From Saprospiraceae bacterium (GTDB lineage: Bacteria > Bacteroidota > Bacteroidia > Chitinophagales > Saprospiraceae): a stretch of DNA of 64,000 nucleotides. Below the pieces are notes generated by a model. That model did not search any database. It saw only the letters and a program-made list of their open reading frames with translations, and was not told where the DNA came from. This document shows, piece by piece, positions 1 through 12,800 of this stretch; the first letter of the stretch is position 1; each line of letters opens with the position of its first letter. A program made the translations under genes and the position numbers. The DNA lies in contig JALHRR010000010.1 of the NCBI GenBank assembly GCA_022841345.1, positions 62,001 through 126,000 on the forward strand. The letters run 5' to 3'.

Positions 1-3000
1 TTCACCATTGTTCAGATTTACAATTTTTCCAAACACTGATAAATCATCAAGGTTAAATCCACAATTCACAGTAAGGTTGGGCAGGCAAGAAATAGTTGCA
101 GGTATTTTATCCTGAACTTCAAGTGATACCATACATTCATTTGTATTTCCACTTGAGTCCCATACTCTCATAATAACAATCACTGGCAGACCAGTATCAT
201 CGCAGCAAACCGGTACATAGTCACGGAATACTGGAACAGGATCACAAGACTGGCTAGGAGTCATTCTTCTCACTCTGATAGAATCGATTCCGCAATTGTC
301 ATAACTTCCATCATTGAATGAAGAAGTGTAAACTCTTGCTGTACCATCAAGTCCCAAAGATACTGTAGTGTTTGTCTGGCAAACAGCGATTGGCGCAATC
401 TCATCTACCACTGTAATTACTCTCGTACATGAAGATGAATTTCCACATGCGTCATAAGCTCTGAAAATAAGTGTGTTTGGACCAGCTTCAAAACCAGTTA
501 CCGTTCCACCCTGGAAATTATCAAAAAATCCAACCCCATTTACAGTAAGTGTTACTCTGATAGCTGAAGCAGCAGTACAGTTATCTGTCACTGTTGGTTT
601 GGCTATAAATAAATCACTTGAGCAAGAGTAAGGATTTGTCCATACAGTCTGAGCTCCCGGTGCACAATTGATTACTGGGGCAACATTGTCAACCAGTGAA
701 ATCATCTGAGAACCAACAATTTTTGGTACCAGGACACCACAATATAATTCAGTAATTGTCCACAGACGCATGATTTCGCGAGTTCCGCCACATCCGCCGG
801 TCAATTCCATATCATCAAACTTGATCAATAAATTACATACTAAAGCTGCATTTGTAGGATCCAATACAATTGGAGTACCACCTGCAGTATAGATTGGATA
901 ACCTGTTACAGATGGATGATACTGAGCAGGTGTAGCATTGCATGAAAGTTGAACATCTGCAGGCATTTGGTAATGAGCCATATTAGCAGAAGGTCTTCTT
1001 ACCCAGATAGTATCAATACACTGAGAAACATTTCCAAAAATATCAGTCAATCTCCATGTTCTTTGAATCAGGGAAGTGAAATTTACTTCTGCAGGATTCA
1101 GGCAATTTGCAGGACGGATCGTCTCATCAATCAATACATTGTTTACATCCTGGCAACCATCACACATTTGAGAAACATCTCCAAGGAAACCAATCTCAAG
1201 TGCTTCAAAACACTCTAAAGTATCACGTCCGCAAGAAAGGAACAATGTTCTCTTATCTTCTACTACTAAATTACCCCAGCAAGGACTGAAAGGTGCAACT
1301 ACCCCAGGTGCCAATGTAACCATATATGTATATGTTCCACAAGTAGATATTGTGTTCGTTGTAACACCATTGATCTGAATAACAAAGTCATCAGCATCCA
1401 AACATCCAAAAGAACCATTCAATAACATAGCAGGAGTAATCACTACTTCACAGTCATCATTTAGGGAAGTATTTACATTACCAACACATGCCAAAGATAC
1501 CGGCGGTACGTTTGGAACAGCATAATTTACTTGTATAGACGGAACTGAATTGATACCCTGATAAGTAATTGTAGGGAAAAATGTTCCGGCAGTCACATCA
1601 CCTCTTACTTCGAAGTAAACTGCATTACAAGGTAAACCTGCGCAACCTACTGCTTCAGTAAAGAAGAATCCAGCTCCATTTAAATTTGGTAAGCCAGAAC
1701 CACCTCCATTGAATTGAACTTGCGCAATATTTATTGGTGCACAATCGTCAACAATTGTAAATCCATAAATAATGTCAACAGATTGTTCACAGAATGGGAT
1801 TGTCCATTGTGCAGGGAAAGCATATATAGTTGGTGGCGCATCAACACTTGTTGGTTCTACTTCTACTATTATATCAAAGAACCCGACATTTCCAAAGAAA
1901 TCAGTATATGAAGCTGAGAACAAGTAATTTCCAGGTGCATTAAATGTTACTAAAAATTCACGGTAGTTATTTCCTGTGAAATTTACAACTCCGGTTGCAC
2001 CCCCGAAATTAACCACCAGGTTTGACCAATTTACAGCATTCTGATCGCATAAATCATCAATTTGTATGGAATAAACGGCAGTTACACTTGTTTGACAATC
2101 TGCTAAAGGAACTAAAGTATTGCCCAAAATGGTAACAACTGGATCAGTATTGTCTAAAACGTTAGCTACCAGACGTAATCCATTCGGTGCATTTGCTGTA
2201 TTTCCACTGGAATCACTTCCAAGAATGGTCACAGTCGATAATCCAACGCTCCAGTTCACATCAATTTGATAAAAACCAAATCCATCAGCCGTAACTGAAA
2301 CTTGTGTGCCAGGAATGATTGTTGAAGGTACAGTTACAGCACTTGCAGATACTGCATTAATTGCATTGATAAATCCATCACAGTTATCAAACCCATAAGC
2401 CTGGAAGGACTGCTGTAAATTACAAGAACCTTCAGGAATGATAACATTACCAAAGTTAAATAAAGTAGGTTGAGGAGTTAATGGATCATTATCTACAATA
2501 ATATTTCCTAATAAGTCAGTAACATAAAATATCGGCTGTACAGCATCAGTTCCATCAGGAACACATACCTGGATTACGGTTGGATCAACTGCAAGATTAC
2601 ATGTAGTTGTCTCAGTCACAGTAATATTATAACAGCCTGCGCCAGCATTAGCAAATAGGAAGTTTCCAGCTGGAAATCCAATGTAAGTTGTTACTGTAGT
2701 AAGTGGTGGGGTAGATCCAAGCGGGCCTGACCCTGCAATAGGCGCAGCATTAACAGTATATGTACCTACACATGATCCATTAGCAACATTAATCGTAATA
2801 CTTCCGTTTGGAGCATAGTTTGGAGTTGCAAAAGGACAGGAAGGAGATACAACCGTAGGTGTAACAGTAATAGGTGTATCAAACGTGGCGAATGCTCCGG
2901 GACCTGCACAAGTAGATACATTGTTTGGAGGTGCAATTCCTGTGCATTGTTCGCTTACATAAAACACCAAACTTGTTCCCGGAGGAAGTCCATTGGCTAC

Positions 3001-3366
3001 ATATGAAATGACATTACCAACTCTGGTCAATCCAGGAGAAGATTGGTTAACAGTCATAACAATTACAGATTGTCCGCCTGAAGGGCAGTTTGAACCATCT
3101 GTAAGAAGGCCTACACCTCCTATGGTAATCACCCACTGATGGTTGGTTGCCGGAGGATTAGTTGTAGTCCAGTTCAATGTAGCACTTGTGGTACCGATGC
3201 TTGTTGCCGTAAGGGCTACAGGTGCGGTACATTGTGCGTTCGCTTCAAATTGCCCGAAAGCAATAAGAAAACATGGCAAAATTAAGAGTGTCATAAACCT
3301 CTTAAAACTACCATTTGTCAGGCTGGAAACCCGACAAAGCGACTCAGTAAAAGTAGTTTTCTTCAT
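1..3366 (-). CDS. Giant HYR-repeat surface protein, C-terminus beyond the window
   Basis: The reading frame is open from ATG at 3366 to the left edge, giving 1122 visible residues. It starts with an extended signal peptide (hydrophobic stretch MTLLILPCFLIAFGQ, ending near ANAQC). A fibronectin III-like domain follows (about residues 45-155), then Cys-rich Ig/HYR modules with motifs such as DNVAPVINC and CTRVITVVDEIAPIAVC. The N-terminal ~650 residues align module by module with the 2716-aa protein at 21437-29587, with near-identical stretches (for example VQFNGGGSGLPNLNGAGFFF in both). The family suggests a T9SS-exported adhesin or matrix protein. The C-terminal dockerin, cohesin and sorting domains expected by analogy lie outside the window. 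The missing 3' end is due to the window edge; I see no frameshift. Confidence 0.9.
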   Translation of the reverse strand, partial: MKKTTFTESLCRVSSLTNGSFKRFMTLLILPCFLIAFGQFEANAQCTAPVALTATSIGTTSATLNWTTTNPPATNHQWVITIGGVGLLTDGSNCPSGGQSVIVMTVNQSSPGLTRVGNVISYVANGLPPGTSLVFYVSEQCTGIAPPNNVSTCAGPGAFATFDTPITVTPTVVSPSCPFATPNYAPNGSITINVANGSCVGTYTVNAAPIAGSGPLGSTPPLTTVTTYIGFPAGNFLFANAGAGCYNITVTETTTCNLAVDPTVIQVCVPDGTDAVQPIFYVTDLLGNIIVDNDPLTPQPTLFNFGNVIIPEGSCNLQQSFQAYGFDNCDGFINAINAVSASAVTVPSTIIPGTQVSVTADGFGFYQIDVNWSVGLSTVTILGSDSSGNTANAPNGLRLVANVLDNTDPVVTILGNTLVPLADCQTSVTAVYSIQIDDLCDQNAVNWSNLVVNFGGATGVVNFTGNNYREFLVTFNAPGNYLFSASYTDFFGNVGFFDIIVEVEPTSVDAPPTIYAFPAQWTIPFCEQSVDIIYGFTIVDDCAPINIAQVQFNGGGSGLPNLNGAGFFFTEAVGCAGLPCNAVYFEVRGDVTAGTFFPTITYQGINSVPSIQVNYAVPNVPPVSLACVGNVNTSLNDDCEVVITPAMLLNGSFGCLDADDFVIQINGVTTNTISTCGTYTYMVTLAPGVVAPFSPCWGNLVVEDKRTLFLSCGRDTLECFEALEIGFLGDVSQMCDGCQDVNNVLIDETIRPANCLNPAEVNFTSLIQRTWRLTDIFGNVSQCIDTIWVRRPSANMAHYQMPADVQLSCNATPAQYHPSVTGYPIYTAGGTPIVLDPTNAALVCNLLIKFDDMELTGGCGGTREIMRLWTITELYCGVLVPKIVGSQMISLVDNVAPVINCAPGAQTVWTNPYSCSSDLFIAKPTVTDNCTAASAIRVTLTVNGVGFFDNFQGGTVTGFEAGPNTLIFRAYDACGNSSSCTRVITVVDEIAPIAVCQTNTTVSLGLDGTARVYTSSFNDGSYDNCGIDSIRVRRMTPSQSCDPVPVFRDYVPVCCDDTGLPVIVIMRVWDSSGNTNECMVSLEVQDKIPATISCLPNLTVNCGFNLDDLSVFGKIVNLNNGE

Positions 3367-3652
3367 GAGATCTTAGTTTTAAATTAAAATAGGTAAAAAA
3401 AATAAGGCAAAAAAAATACTATGACAGGGCATAGATCACGAATGATCATGCTTGGAATAGCCGAATGCCAGGCTGACAAACAGAAATTCTGTAAGTCAAT
3501 TCTTTTTAAAACTTAATCTCAGGAATAATCGAATAGAGGAAGCAGTTCAGGTTCTGGCTTCCATCGTGGGGTTCTTTATTTATATCAGGTTGGCGGGTTC
3601 AGGTTCGTCTATGAATAATTACAACTCACTAGAATTATTACATATGACAGGA

Positions 3653-3660
3653 CAAATATA
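3653..3660 (-). promoter_or_regulatory. Bacteroidota -7 box (TATATTTG), long leader
   Basis: The plus strand reads CAAATATA, so the minus strand reads TATATTTG, a perfect TAnnTTTG. It would give a leader of about 280 nt for the gene starting at 3366. No clear -33 TTTG is visible at 19-21 nt. Confidence 0.4.
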
Positions 3661-3803
3661 CATGTGTAGTTTTTTTAATATATAATTTATATGATATTTT
3701 TTTTATATTTTTTTTATTGAATGTTTATACTAATGATTATCATACACTTATATAATTACACATTATTAATAAGATTTCAAAAAATGAGTCCAATTCAATA
3801 GAG

Positions 3804-3833
3804 AAAGGGGCTGTTTCCATTGAAACGCCCCTT
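3804..3833 (-). terminator. Hairpin after the 3071-aa gene
   Basis: Arms AAGGGGC and GCCCCTT enclose a second stem, GTTTC/GAAAC, with a 4-nt loop. It lies about 43 bp past the stop codon. The U-tract on the minus-strand transcript is short and interrupted, so termination is less certain than for the other giants. Confidence 0.55.
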
Positions 3834-3875
3834 ACTACGAACTAAAACTAAATCTCGATCAAAATTAATTTGCTC

Positions 3876-6800
3876 TTATTTGCCCACTTTCAGCATTTTC
3901 TTGGTAGCTGAAAAAGCATCTGTTTCTATTCTGTATAGATACATACCCTCAGAAAGTTCTGTTCCAAATTCAACCTTTACGGCATGTTTGCCCTTAAGAC
4001 AAAACTGTTTTTGCTGATGAACCAATTTACCCGTGAGGTCTGTGACCGTGATGGTCACCATTTCATCAACCGGTACTTTGAATGTTATCCAGGTTTCCTT
4101 GCTGAATGGATTAGGATTATTTTGGAATAATTCATAATTATTGGAATGATTAAAATTCTGCTGAATTCCTATAACAGGAACTTTTTCATCATTGCCTCCA
4201 AAGAATGACAATGCCTCTGCAATATCCTCTGTGATTTCAAATACATTTTCAATACCATCTTTATTTTGCCGTGGCATCATCACAAGTGTGAAGACTGGTT
4301 CCTGATCAGACAACCTTGCATTCTCCCCTCCCCAACAAACCGTAAGTTTGCCATCATTTGAATATCTGGTGCTGAAGTTTGCAAGGCTCAATCCATTCCC
4401 CGGTATTATTTCAACTAGTTGCATATCATTTGAATTCCAATTAAGTGTGAATTGGAAAGCTTTCAAGTCTTTAGCACCTTCTGCAAATACAGGAATGTTT
4501 TCGGACTGACCTATAATGAGCTTCCGGTCTGCGATTAACCATTGGTGCTTCGGTAATCCATTTCTTTCTCTGGTCTGTGTCAAAGTTTGAATATATAACT
4601 TGCCCAGCTCAACTGCTTTAAAATCATTCTTACTCATGATAGCAGATCCCTGCAATGCTACATCGATATATTCAGGTCTGTTCATCCAGTCATTTGGTCC
4701 CGACAAAGAATCTGTAATTGTCTTGGGAATAAACTTCCAGTTTCCGGCTTCAAATTGAGTAATCTCCCGCAAGATCAGCGATCTGATTTGAAATAAATCA
4801 TTATCGTTCAGAGCACCTGATTTATCAACATCTGCAGCTACTCTTCTCCATGGTTCCTGAATTTGAGCTCCTCCATACAAGTGTTGAATTAACAAATTCA
4901 AATCAATAGCATTGACTTTATTTTTCCTTTTATAATTAGAAGAGGGAAGAATCCGAACAGATTCTTCAGAAGGTGACACACTGAAATTATATTGTCCTCC
5001 ATGGTTCGTCATTACAGACATAGCAATTCTGCTATCTCCGACATTGACTATTGCAGCATTCAATGGGCCATTATCTGCATTATCTAAGAGTTTACCACCA
5101 ACCACAATCGGAGAAAAATTAGCATTGATCAATATTAGCTGAACAAATGTTCCGACTACAGCTCCACTGCACAGATTTGTGGCAGTCCATGTTCTTTCAA
5201 TTTCCAGACAATTATCAGGATCAATTACCGGATTAGGCGTTTCATCTACAAATGAAAAAGTTATATTAAGGCAATTATATGGCTCTGACAAAGTTGGAAA
5301 TGAATTTAACGCTTCAGGTGTTGTGGTTGCTCCACAATCATCTAAAGTAACAAGCGCTTCCGGCCAGATAATATCATTCGGATCAAAAACTTGTACGCCT
5401 GCAGTGATCTGAATAGATCTGGTACATGAAGCTCCGTTATTTCCAATATCTACTATTTCAAGAGTTACATTCAGCGTTCCTACTCCGCAATTGCTGAGTC
5501 CGGATCTGTCGATTACAACCGTGGTATCATGTGGACATGACTCAGTTACAACAAATACCCAGCCGTCAATTATCGCATCTATGTCCGCAGTACATGGTAA
5601 GCTGGCAGGAAGATCATTACAAAGAACGCTTGGAGAAATCAGATCCTCCACAGTTACAATTACCTCTTCCGTAAATAAGAGCCCACAACTATTGCTGATG
5701 GTGTATGTTACAACCGTTACTCCTACAGGATAAAATCCGGATGCATCCGCTCCATTTGGTGTGAAAGTGTTTTCAACCACTACGTCCGGAGCACAGTAAT
5801 CAGGAAGTGGAAAACTTATATTCACAAATGCCTGACAATTTGCCCCTGCTGGTACTTGAATCAGTCTGTCATTTGGTATTAAAGCTTCTATTTCAGAATA
5901 ATCCGCAGGATAAATTAGTTGTTCATATGTAAAGACACCGGAACCTGGAACTCCTGGTAATACCTGGCATGTATCTGTCACCGTCCAAAAACGTGTAAAT
6001 ACAGGACATCCTGAAGGATCAACTGTTATTCCACCGTCTATCCGCGTGGTTCCAATCTTACTACAATTTGGTTCAAATAAAACCAAGCCGGTTGTGACAG
6101 GATTAGTGGTCTGATTACAAGATAAGAAAAAGTCAGCCGGCCAATTGATATCACTTTCTTCTATCAAGTCAGGTAAGAACTCAAGTATAACCTCACAGGT
6201 ACCTGTATTGCCATTATTATCAGTTACAATAAAATTAATCGGGAGCATCCCGTTTCCGCAATCAAAATCAGGACTAAAAATAATTGCCTGAGAACTTGAA
6301 ATACCACAAGCATCTGTTGCATTGATTGTCAGAGTGCTTACATAAGCTGGTATATCCGCTGTACAAATCAGTGGTTCTGTATCAGGGCAATTAAATACCG
6401 GAGGTGTTACATCAAAGACATTTACGGTGACTTGAAATGTTCCAACCCCTCCACAATTATTTGTCACTGTAAACATAAATATTGTAGAACCCACCGGATA
6501 TACGCCTGAGGCATTTGCTCCCGGAGAATCCGCATATGGAGAATTATTCACAATCGTCACACCTCCGGCACAACCCAACACCGCAAGGAGAGGAATATTG
6601 ACCTGAGCTTCACATGCAATTGCAGGAGCATTGACATTATACACAGGAGCTATACCTGCAATATCAATTCCAGCTGAAGCAATTGTGATTATTTGAATAT
6701 CCTGAATGGTGATATTATTGCATGCCTCAAATATGGTCCAGGTCCTTTCTATAGTTGTACAACCGGTTCCGGGATCTACTGTAGTGACATCGTTAGATGA

Positions 6801-9800
6801 GACGGAAAAATCAGCACAGAATGATTGAATTAAAATTTCTGGCGTTCCTGTGATATCAGTAGTTGCAACTCCATCACATGGCAAGTCAATGTCTGCAGGA
6901 AAATTAACATCCCCTGCATCAAAAGTAAATCCGGGATCTGCACTTACAGTTATTACTCTTTCACATGTTCCGGTATTTTGACTTTGATCAGTGGCAATAA
7001 AGCGTACAGTAATTGTTCCAACTCCACAATCACTAAGGTTAGGAGTTATAATAGTATCTATTGTAAACGGACATGATTCTGTGATATTAACTGAAATCAA
7101 CGCAATCAGATCTTGCAGATTGTCACTGCATAATCCATTTGCATTCGATCCGCAAGCCGCAATCGGACTCACCAGGTCCCGCACTTCTACCTCAATAGTA
7201 TATGTGGACATTTCCCCGCAAGAGTTCGTAAGTGTAAATATTACTTCAGTAATACCTACTGGATAAAATCCACTTGCATCTGCTCCTCCGCCATTGAAAT
7301 TATTAGTGACAATAATATCAGTAGCACAAGCAGGTCCTGTAACAATGGCCAGCATAACCGGCGCCTCACAATCACCCGCTGGCGCATTAACTGAAGTAAA
7401 TAAAGGCGGTCCAGTTTGAACCGGTAATCCCGGGATTGGTCTGGTGATTATTTGAGTATTTACCTGAGTTTGGTTCCTGCAAGTTTCTGTGACTGTCCAG
7501 GTTCTTTCAATTACTTCACATCCATTAAGATTTGGATTGATAATAATATCATCAAAATCAAAATCAAAGATGGAACATGAAGGAGGAACAGGAACTGTTG
7601 GAGATCCCGTCAAAAGTGGATTTATATCACTGCAATTGGAGTTGAAATCAGCTGGCCATGATACATCTGCAAATTCAAAATCATCAGCAGGGTCAATAAT
7701 TATATTGACTACAGTTACGCAGGAAACCATGTCTCCATTGCTTGCTATACCAGTGAAGGTGATTGTAATAGTTCCTGTACCGCAGGCATTTATATTTTCA
7801 ACAATGTTTATAGTTGTATCCTCCACACAGGCCCCCATTTCCATAAAGCGCAACAGGTACACTGCATAGAAATCTACCAAATTAGTTTCACAAAAAATAG
7901 TCGTATCCACAGGACATTCAACTTCAAATTCACCACTCTGTCCCACAGTCACCGTGAAGTCACAAGATGCAGTTCTGCCATCACATAAAGTAGCAATAGC
8001 AGTAAAATTATTTTCTCCGACATCTTCACAATCGAAGTTTAATGTCGGCGGCAAATTGAGGGTAAAACTCATATTACATGCTCCTGTAAATGCTGCTACT
8101 GCAACATCATTCAGATCCAGTGATGTCATTCCGGCCATATTGACCATGAGTGAAATATCCTGACAAACTGTAAATACAGGATTGATGTCATTCACAATTG
8201 TTACATCCAGTGTGCAAACCGCAGTATTTCCTGAGACGTCTTCAGCTTCAAATACAGCACTGTACAACTGAAGTCCGGGATTAGGATTAACACAAAAATC
8301 TTTATCATCTATAATATTCAAAAAGCTGATGGTTGGATTTGGATCACAACTGTCCGATGCCTGAAGATTATAAGCTCCTGGATCAGTTGGATTGCAGTCT
8401 GCTAATGTAGAATGCAGAATAATCCTCGGTGAACAATTTGCAAAAATAGGATCAGTATTATCCACCACTGTGACCATGACATCGCACATTACAGGAAGTG
8501 TTCCTTCCAGATTGACAACTATATTGATAATGGTCACTCCTACTTCAAAAGGATCGGTTAATGCTAATCCATCTTCTCTATTGATAGTAATACTTGCATC
8601 ACAATTGAATACTACATTTGGGGCCAGCGCCAATATCTGGGCGGGACTTAAAAATGCTTCACAATTTGCATTAGCTGGTAATACTATATCTCCAGGACAT
8701 GTAACTACCGGGACGATTGGATTCGTGACATTCACTGTGAGATTACAAACTGCTGAAGCACCTGTACATATTGAAGCAGTAACTGCTACTGGATTTAACC
8801 CAATATCTTCACAGTCAAAAATTAAATTGACCGGCGAATAAGCTACCGGCAATGCACATAGCCCGGGATCAGAAGCAGTCACATGGGTAGCAGCATCAAA
8901 TACTACTGTTCCGCTATTGTCCAATTGCAAATTAACAATGACTGGGCAAACAGTGAATACCGGAGCAGACGTGTATTCTACTGCGATACTGAATTCACAT
9001 TCATCCTGATTCCCATTTCCATCAGAAATGACAGCTTCATAATTCAAGGTAGCTTGTCCGGGGAAATTTGGATCGGTACATAGAGGAACCGTGCCGGGAA
9101 GAAGGTTCAGTGTTGTGGTAAAGACAGTTGCACAATTATCAGTAGCATCTATATCCAGGATGCTCAGGTTGTTTTCAATATACACCATTACATCGCTCAA
9201 ATCGCAGGATCCGGCATCATTAAAATTGATACTGAGATCATTACAGGTAGTAATGACGGGGGCAATATTGTCTTCTACTTCGATATTTATTTCGCAAGTC
9301 CCAATATTACCGCAATTATCCGCCACATCTATAAGAAACAAATTAGGGCCTATATCAGAGCAGTCGAATACCGGATTTGCATCCAATAAAACAAAATCAT
9401 TTATAGTGCAATTATCAGTGATTAGAACAATTGCTGAATTTAGGACAGCGGTACCGTTGCCGGCAGCATCCAGTGACACTGATATATCCTGACAAGTTAG
9501 TATAGGTAAGACATTGTCTTCTATCGTGATTATTTGTTCGCAGGTGTTTGTATTTCCCGAAGCATCTGTAGCAGTAAAAGTTCTGGTAAGAATGCCACAA
9601 TTGATATTTGCCGGCACAACATCTGAGCTGGAAAGAGTAAGTCCACCCAGGCAATTATCATCAATGGTTGCATTTCCTGTCACTAATACATCCAGTGAGG
9701 TACCGCAATCCACAACAATGTCTGCAGGACAAACAATGGAAGGGAGTTCATTGTCAGTTACACTTACTTCAACCACACAAATAGCAGTATTCCCGGTACA

Positions 9801-12800
9801 CAGTGTTGCAGTAAATGTCACGTCTACAGGCGAAAGCAATGCATCTGCACAAGTAAAATTCAGGGATCTGTCAGGTGTAACACTTAAAGTTGCGTCTATT
9901 ACGGAACAATCAAATGGGAAAATGCCTACTGCTACATCTGATTGAATGATACTTGCCTGACCATTTGCATCCAAAATCACCCCAACATTTGCCACACATG
10001 TAGTAAATACAGGATCCACATCATTCTCAACTGTAAGTGTAAATGTACAAGTGGAAATATTTCCTTCACTATCCGAAACGGTCAATTCCACAATACCGCT
10101 GGCTTCATTAGGAGCCATTGGATTAGTACAAAAATCTTCGAATGAGCCTGGTTGAAATACCCCCAGACCAATAGTCAGTACATCATCGCAATTGTCAGTT
10201 GCGGTAATAGCATATGTATCAGGATCTAAAAATGTATCAGGATCACAATCAGGAAGGCTGCTCAAAAGTATGTTTGCTACCGGATTGCAATTTACAAAAA
10301 CAGGGGCGAGATCATCTATTATTTCTACATTCACAGCACAACCAGTTGCATTGTTGCACTCATCTGTTGCTGTAACAATCAGCACATTAATTCCGAGATC
10401 ATCACAATCATATGCCGGAGGATTAAAATCCAAGGTTACATTAGAGCAAGCATCATCTACAGAAACTACTACCTGTGCAGCGGTTATTGTAGCCTGCCCA
10501 TTGGCATCCAGTGCAATTATGACATCTGTTTCACAAACAAGGATAGGTGGGTCCGTATCTTCAATTGTAATTACCTGAGTACAGACTGCAGTATTTCCCA
10601 TCTGGTCAGTTGCAGTCCAGGTTCTGGTGATTACTCCTGTATTAGGGCAGTCAGGAACAAAAACAGGTACATATCCTACCGTAAAACCTCCCGGACAATT
10701 ATCTGCGAAAACAGGATCAACAACAGGTGGTGTTCCTCCATCACATTCAACAGTCTCATCCAGCGGACAAAAGACCACTGTAGGTGCCAAATTATCCTGT
10801 ACCGTAACAGTAATCATACAAGTATTCACATTGCCTGCAGCATCACTGAATTGTACTACCAACATATTCTCACCCACCTCAGAACATCCATATGTAACCG
10901 AAGGTCCAAAGACTAAAGGGTTTGCCATTTTAGCAATTAAAACTTCAGTGACAGCACAGTTGTCAACATAAATATTCGTCAAATCCCCGACGTTGAGAAC
11001 AGCTTCACCGCTGGCATCCAGGGATACTGTAATATCGTTACAAGTTGCAGTAGGAGCCTCATTATCAATAACTGTAACCAGTTGATCACAACTGCTAAAG
11101 TTGCTACATGGGTCATTGCTAATGTATTCTATTGTATTGACCCCTCCGTTTAAAACCACAACAGTTCCGGGTATTCTCGGTATTCCATTGACTAATACAA
11201 GTAAAGTTAAACTCGCAGTTGAAGCGCAATTATCTGTTATTACAGGACTTGGCACAATAAATTCTGCAGTACAAAGCCCTGGTGTATTATTGAGAACTAC
11301 ATTCGCGGGACAATTAATAACCGGCGCAACATTGTCAACTACTTGAATAAGTTGTGAAAACCCTATTCCTCCACCACCACAAACATCCACTACTGTCCAC
11401 ATTCTTGTGATTGTTTGAGAACCTTCACAAGTAATAAAGTTCATGTCCATATGATTGACGCTAAATCTGCACAAAGCAGTTATTGGCATTCCATTTACAT
11501 TTGGGAATCCAAGATTTTGAGGACTCAGATCCAGACCAGGACCGCAGTTTAAAACAACATCAGCAGGGGCTTCAATTTCACTTATATCCGGCCTTCCAAA
11601 AAATATAGTGTGACTGCATGTGCTTGAATTACCCATCCAGTCTGTTGCCCTGTAAGTTCTTGTGATGGAAGCCCCGATATCAGGGTTACAAGCCGCCAGA
11701 GTCAAAGGACCCTGTGCGATAAGCACCACACTTGCTAAGTCACAATTGTCTTCTACACTAATAAATTCATCGGGAGGTAAGGCAAAAATGTCTGTTCCAC
11801 AAAATATAGTCGTGTCACTGCAATTGAATAATGGAGCAGATTTATCTTCAGGCCTTACATTTGCCCAACAAGAATTGTTTCTGATCGGATCTGTCACCTT
11901 GACCATGAAAATCTGACCCACATCCTCACAAAATAAAGAATCGGCAGGTTTGCCTATAATATCTATTAAAAAGGTGCTATAGCATCTGTAATCGCCCAAT
12001 AAAACCATATCCGGAGTGATCACGACATGTCCATCCTGAAGCAAACTCACATTTATGTCAGTACAGGCCAGACCACCTGAATAGTTTGGAAACACGTCTA
12101 CAAAAATAGTATCCCGCTGAATACATCCCGGTAAAGTATCATTAATTGGATTTGCATTAAACTCGAAAGCAACCCGGTGAACACCCAGCCCTAAAACTGC
12201 AGGATTGAATTGAGTAGCAGGATTACCATTTATTGTCACAGAAAAAGTTCCGGTATAAGGTGGAGCTGTAACATCAAGATTGATGACCGGATAATTTATA
12301 CAGTAATCTGTAAATAAATTGATGACCGGATTTGGATAATAACAACGGTTGCTGATGCTTAAAGTATCTGTTCCATTTGTCACGATAAGAGAGTAACCTA
12401 CAGCATCTACATGTACTCCCTGAAGTTCATATTCAAAGTTATTGATACCAACAGTCAATAATGTACCCGGTAAAATAAGGTCCGCCGGAACAGGAGGAAC
12501 GGATGCCCCTGTTTGATAAAGTCCGCTCGTACTTACAACTTCCCAGGTTTCTCCCGGAAAAGAAGTTACAACAATAGTTTCAGAAAACTGCCCGTTTTCA
12601 GTGCTTGTAGCATTGTTAAGACAGGTGCATGGATCTTCAATTCTTGCACCACAATCATAAATCACAGGAGTTACCAAATCTACTCTGATTAATGAATCCA
12701 GCGGGCAATCCACATCTTTATAAACAACCAGGATTCTACCCCCGATATGTGAGGCATTTATTTCCAGTGAAAATAATGCACTTGGCACATTAGGTCCGGG

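Larger units (their letters stand above)
3367..3875. other. 509-bp intergenic region between two giant genes
   Basis: No coding region is visible. It holds a hairpin next to the 3' end of the 3071-aa gene and a TATATTTG box 287 nt upstream of the next start. The leader in between contains an inverted repeat GGAAGC/GCTTCC (3539-3562) and several short GAACCTGAAC-like direct repeats of unknown meaning. The stretch 3661-3780 is extremely AT-rich. Confidence 0.6.

Noticed and set aside
9091-10971. Long plus-strand open frames of 110-145 codons within the 3071-aa gene
   Set aside because: They are antisense shadows of the repeat-rich minus-strand coding sequence, with no family similarity or start context.
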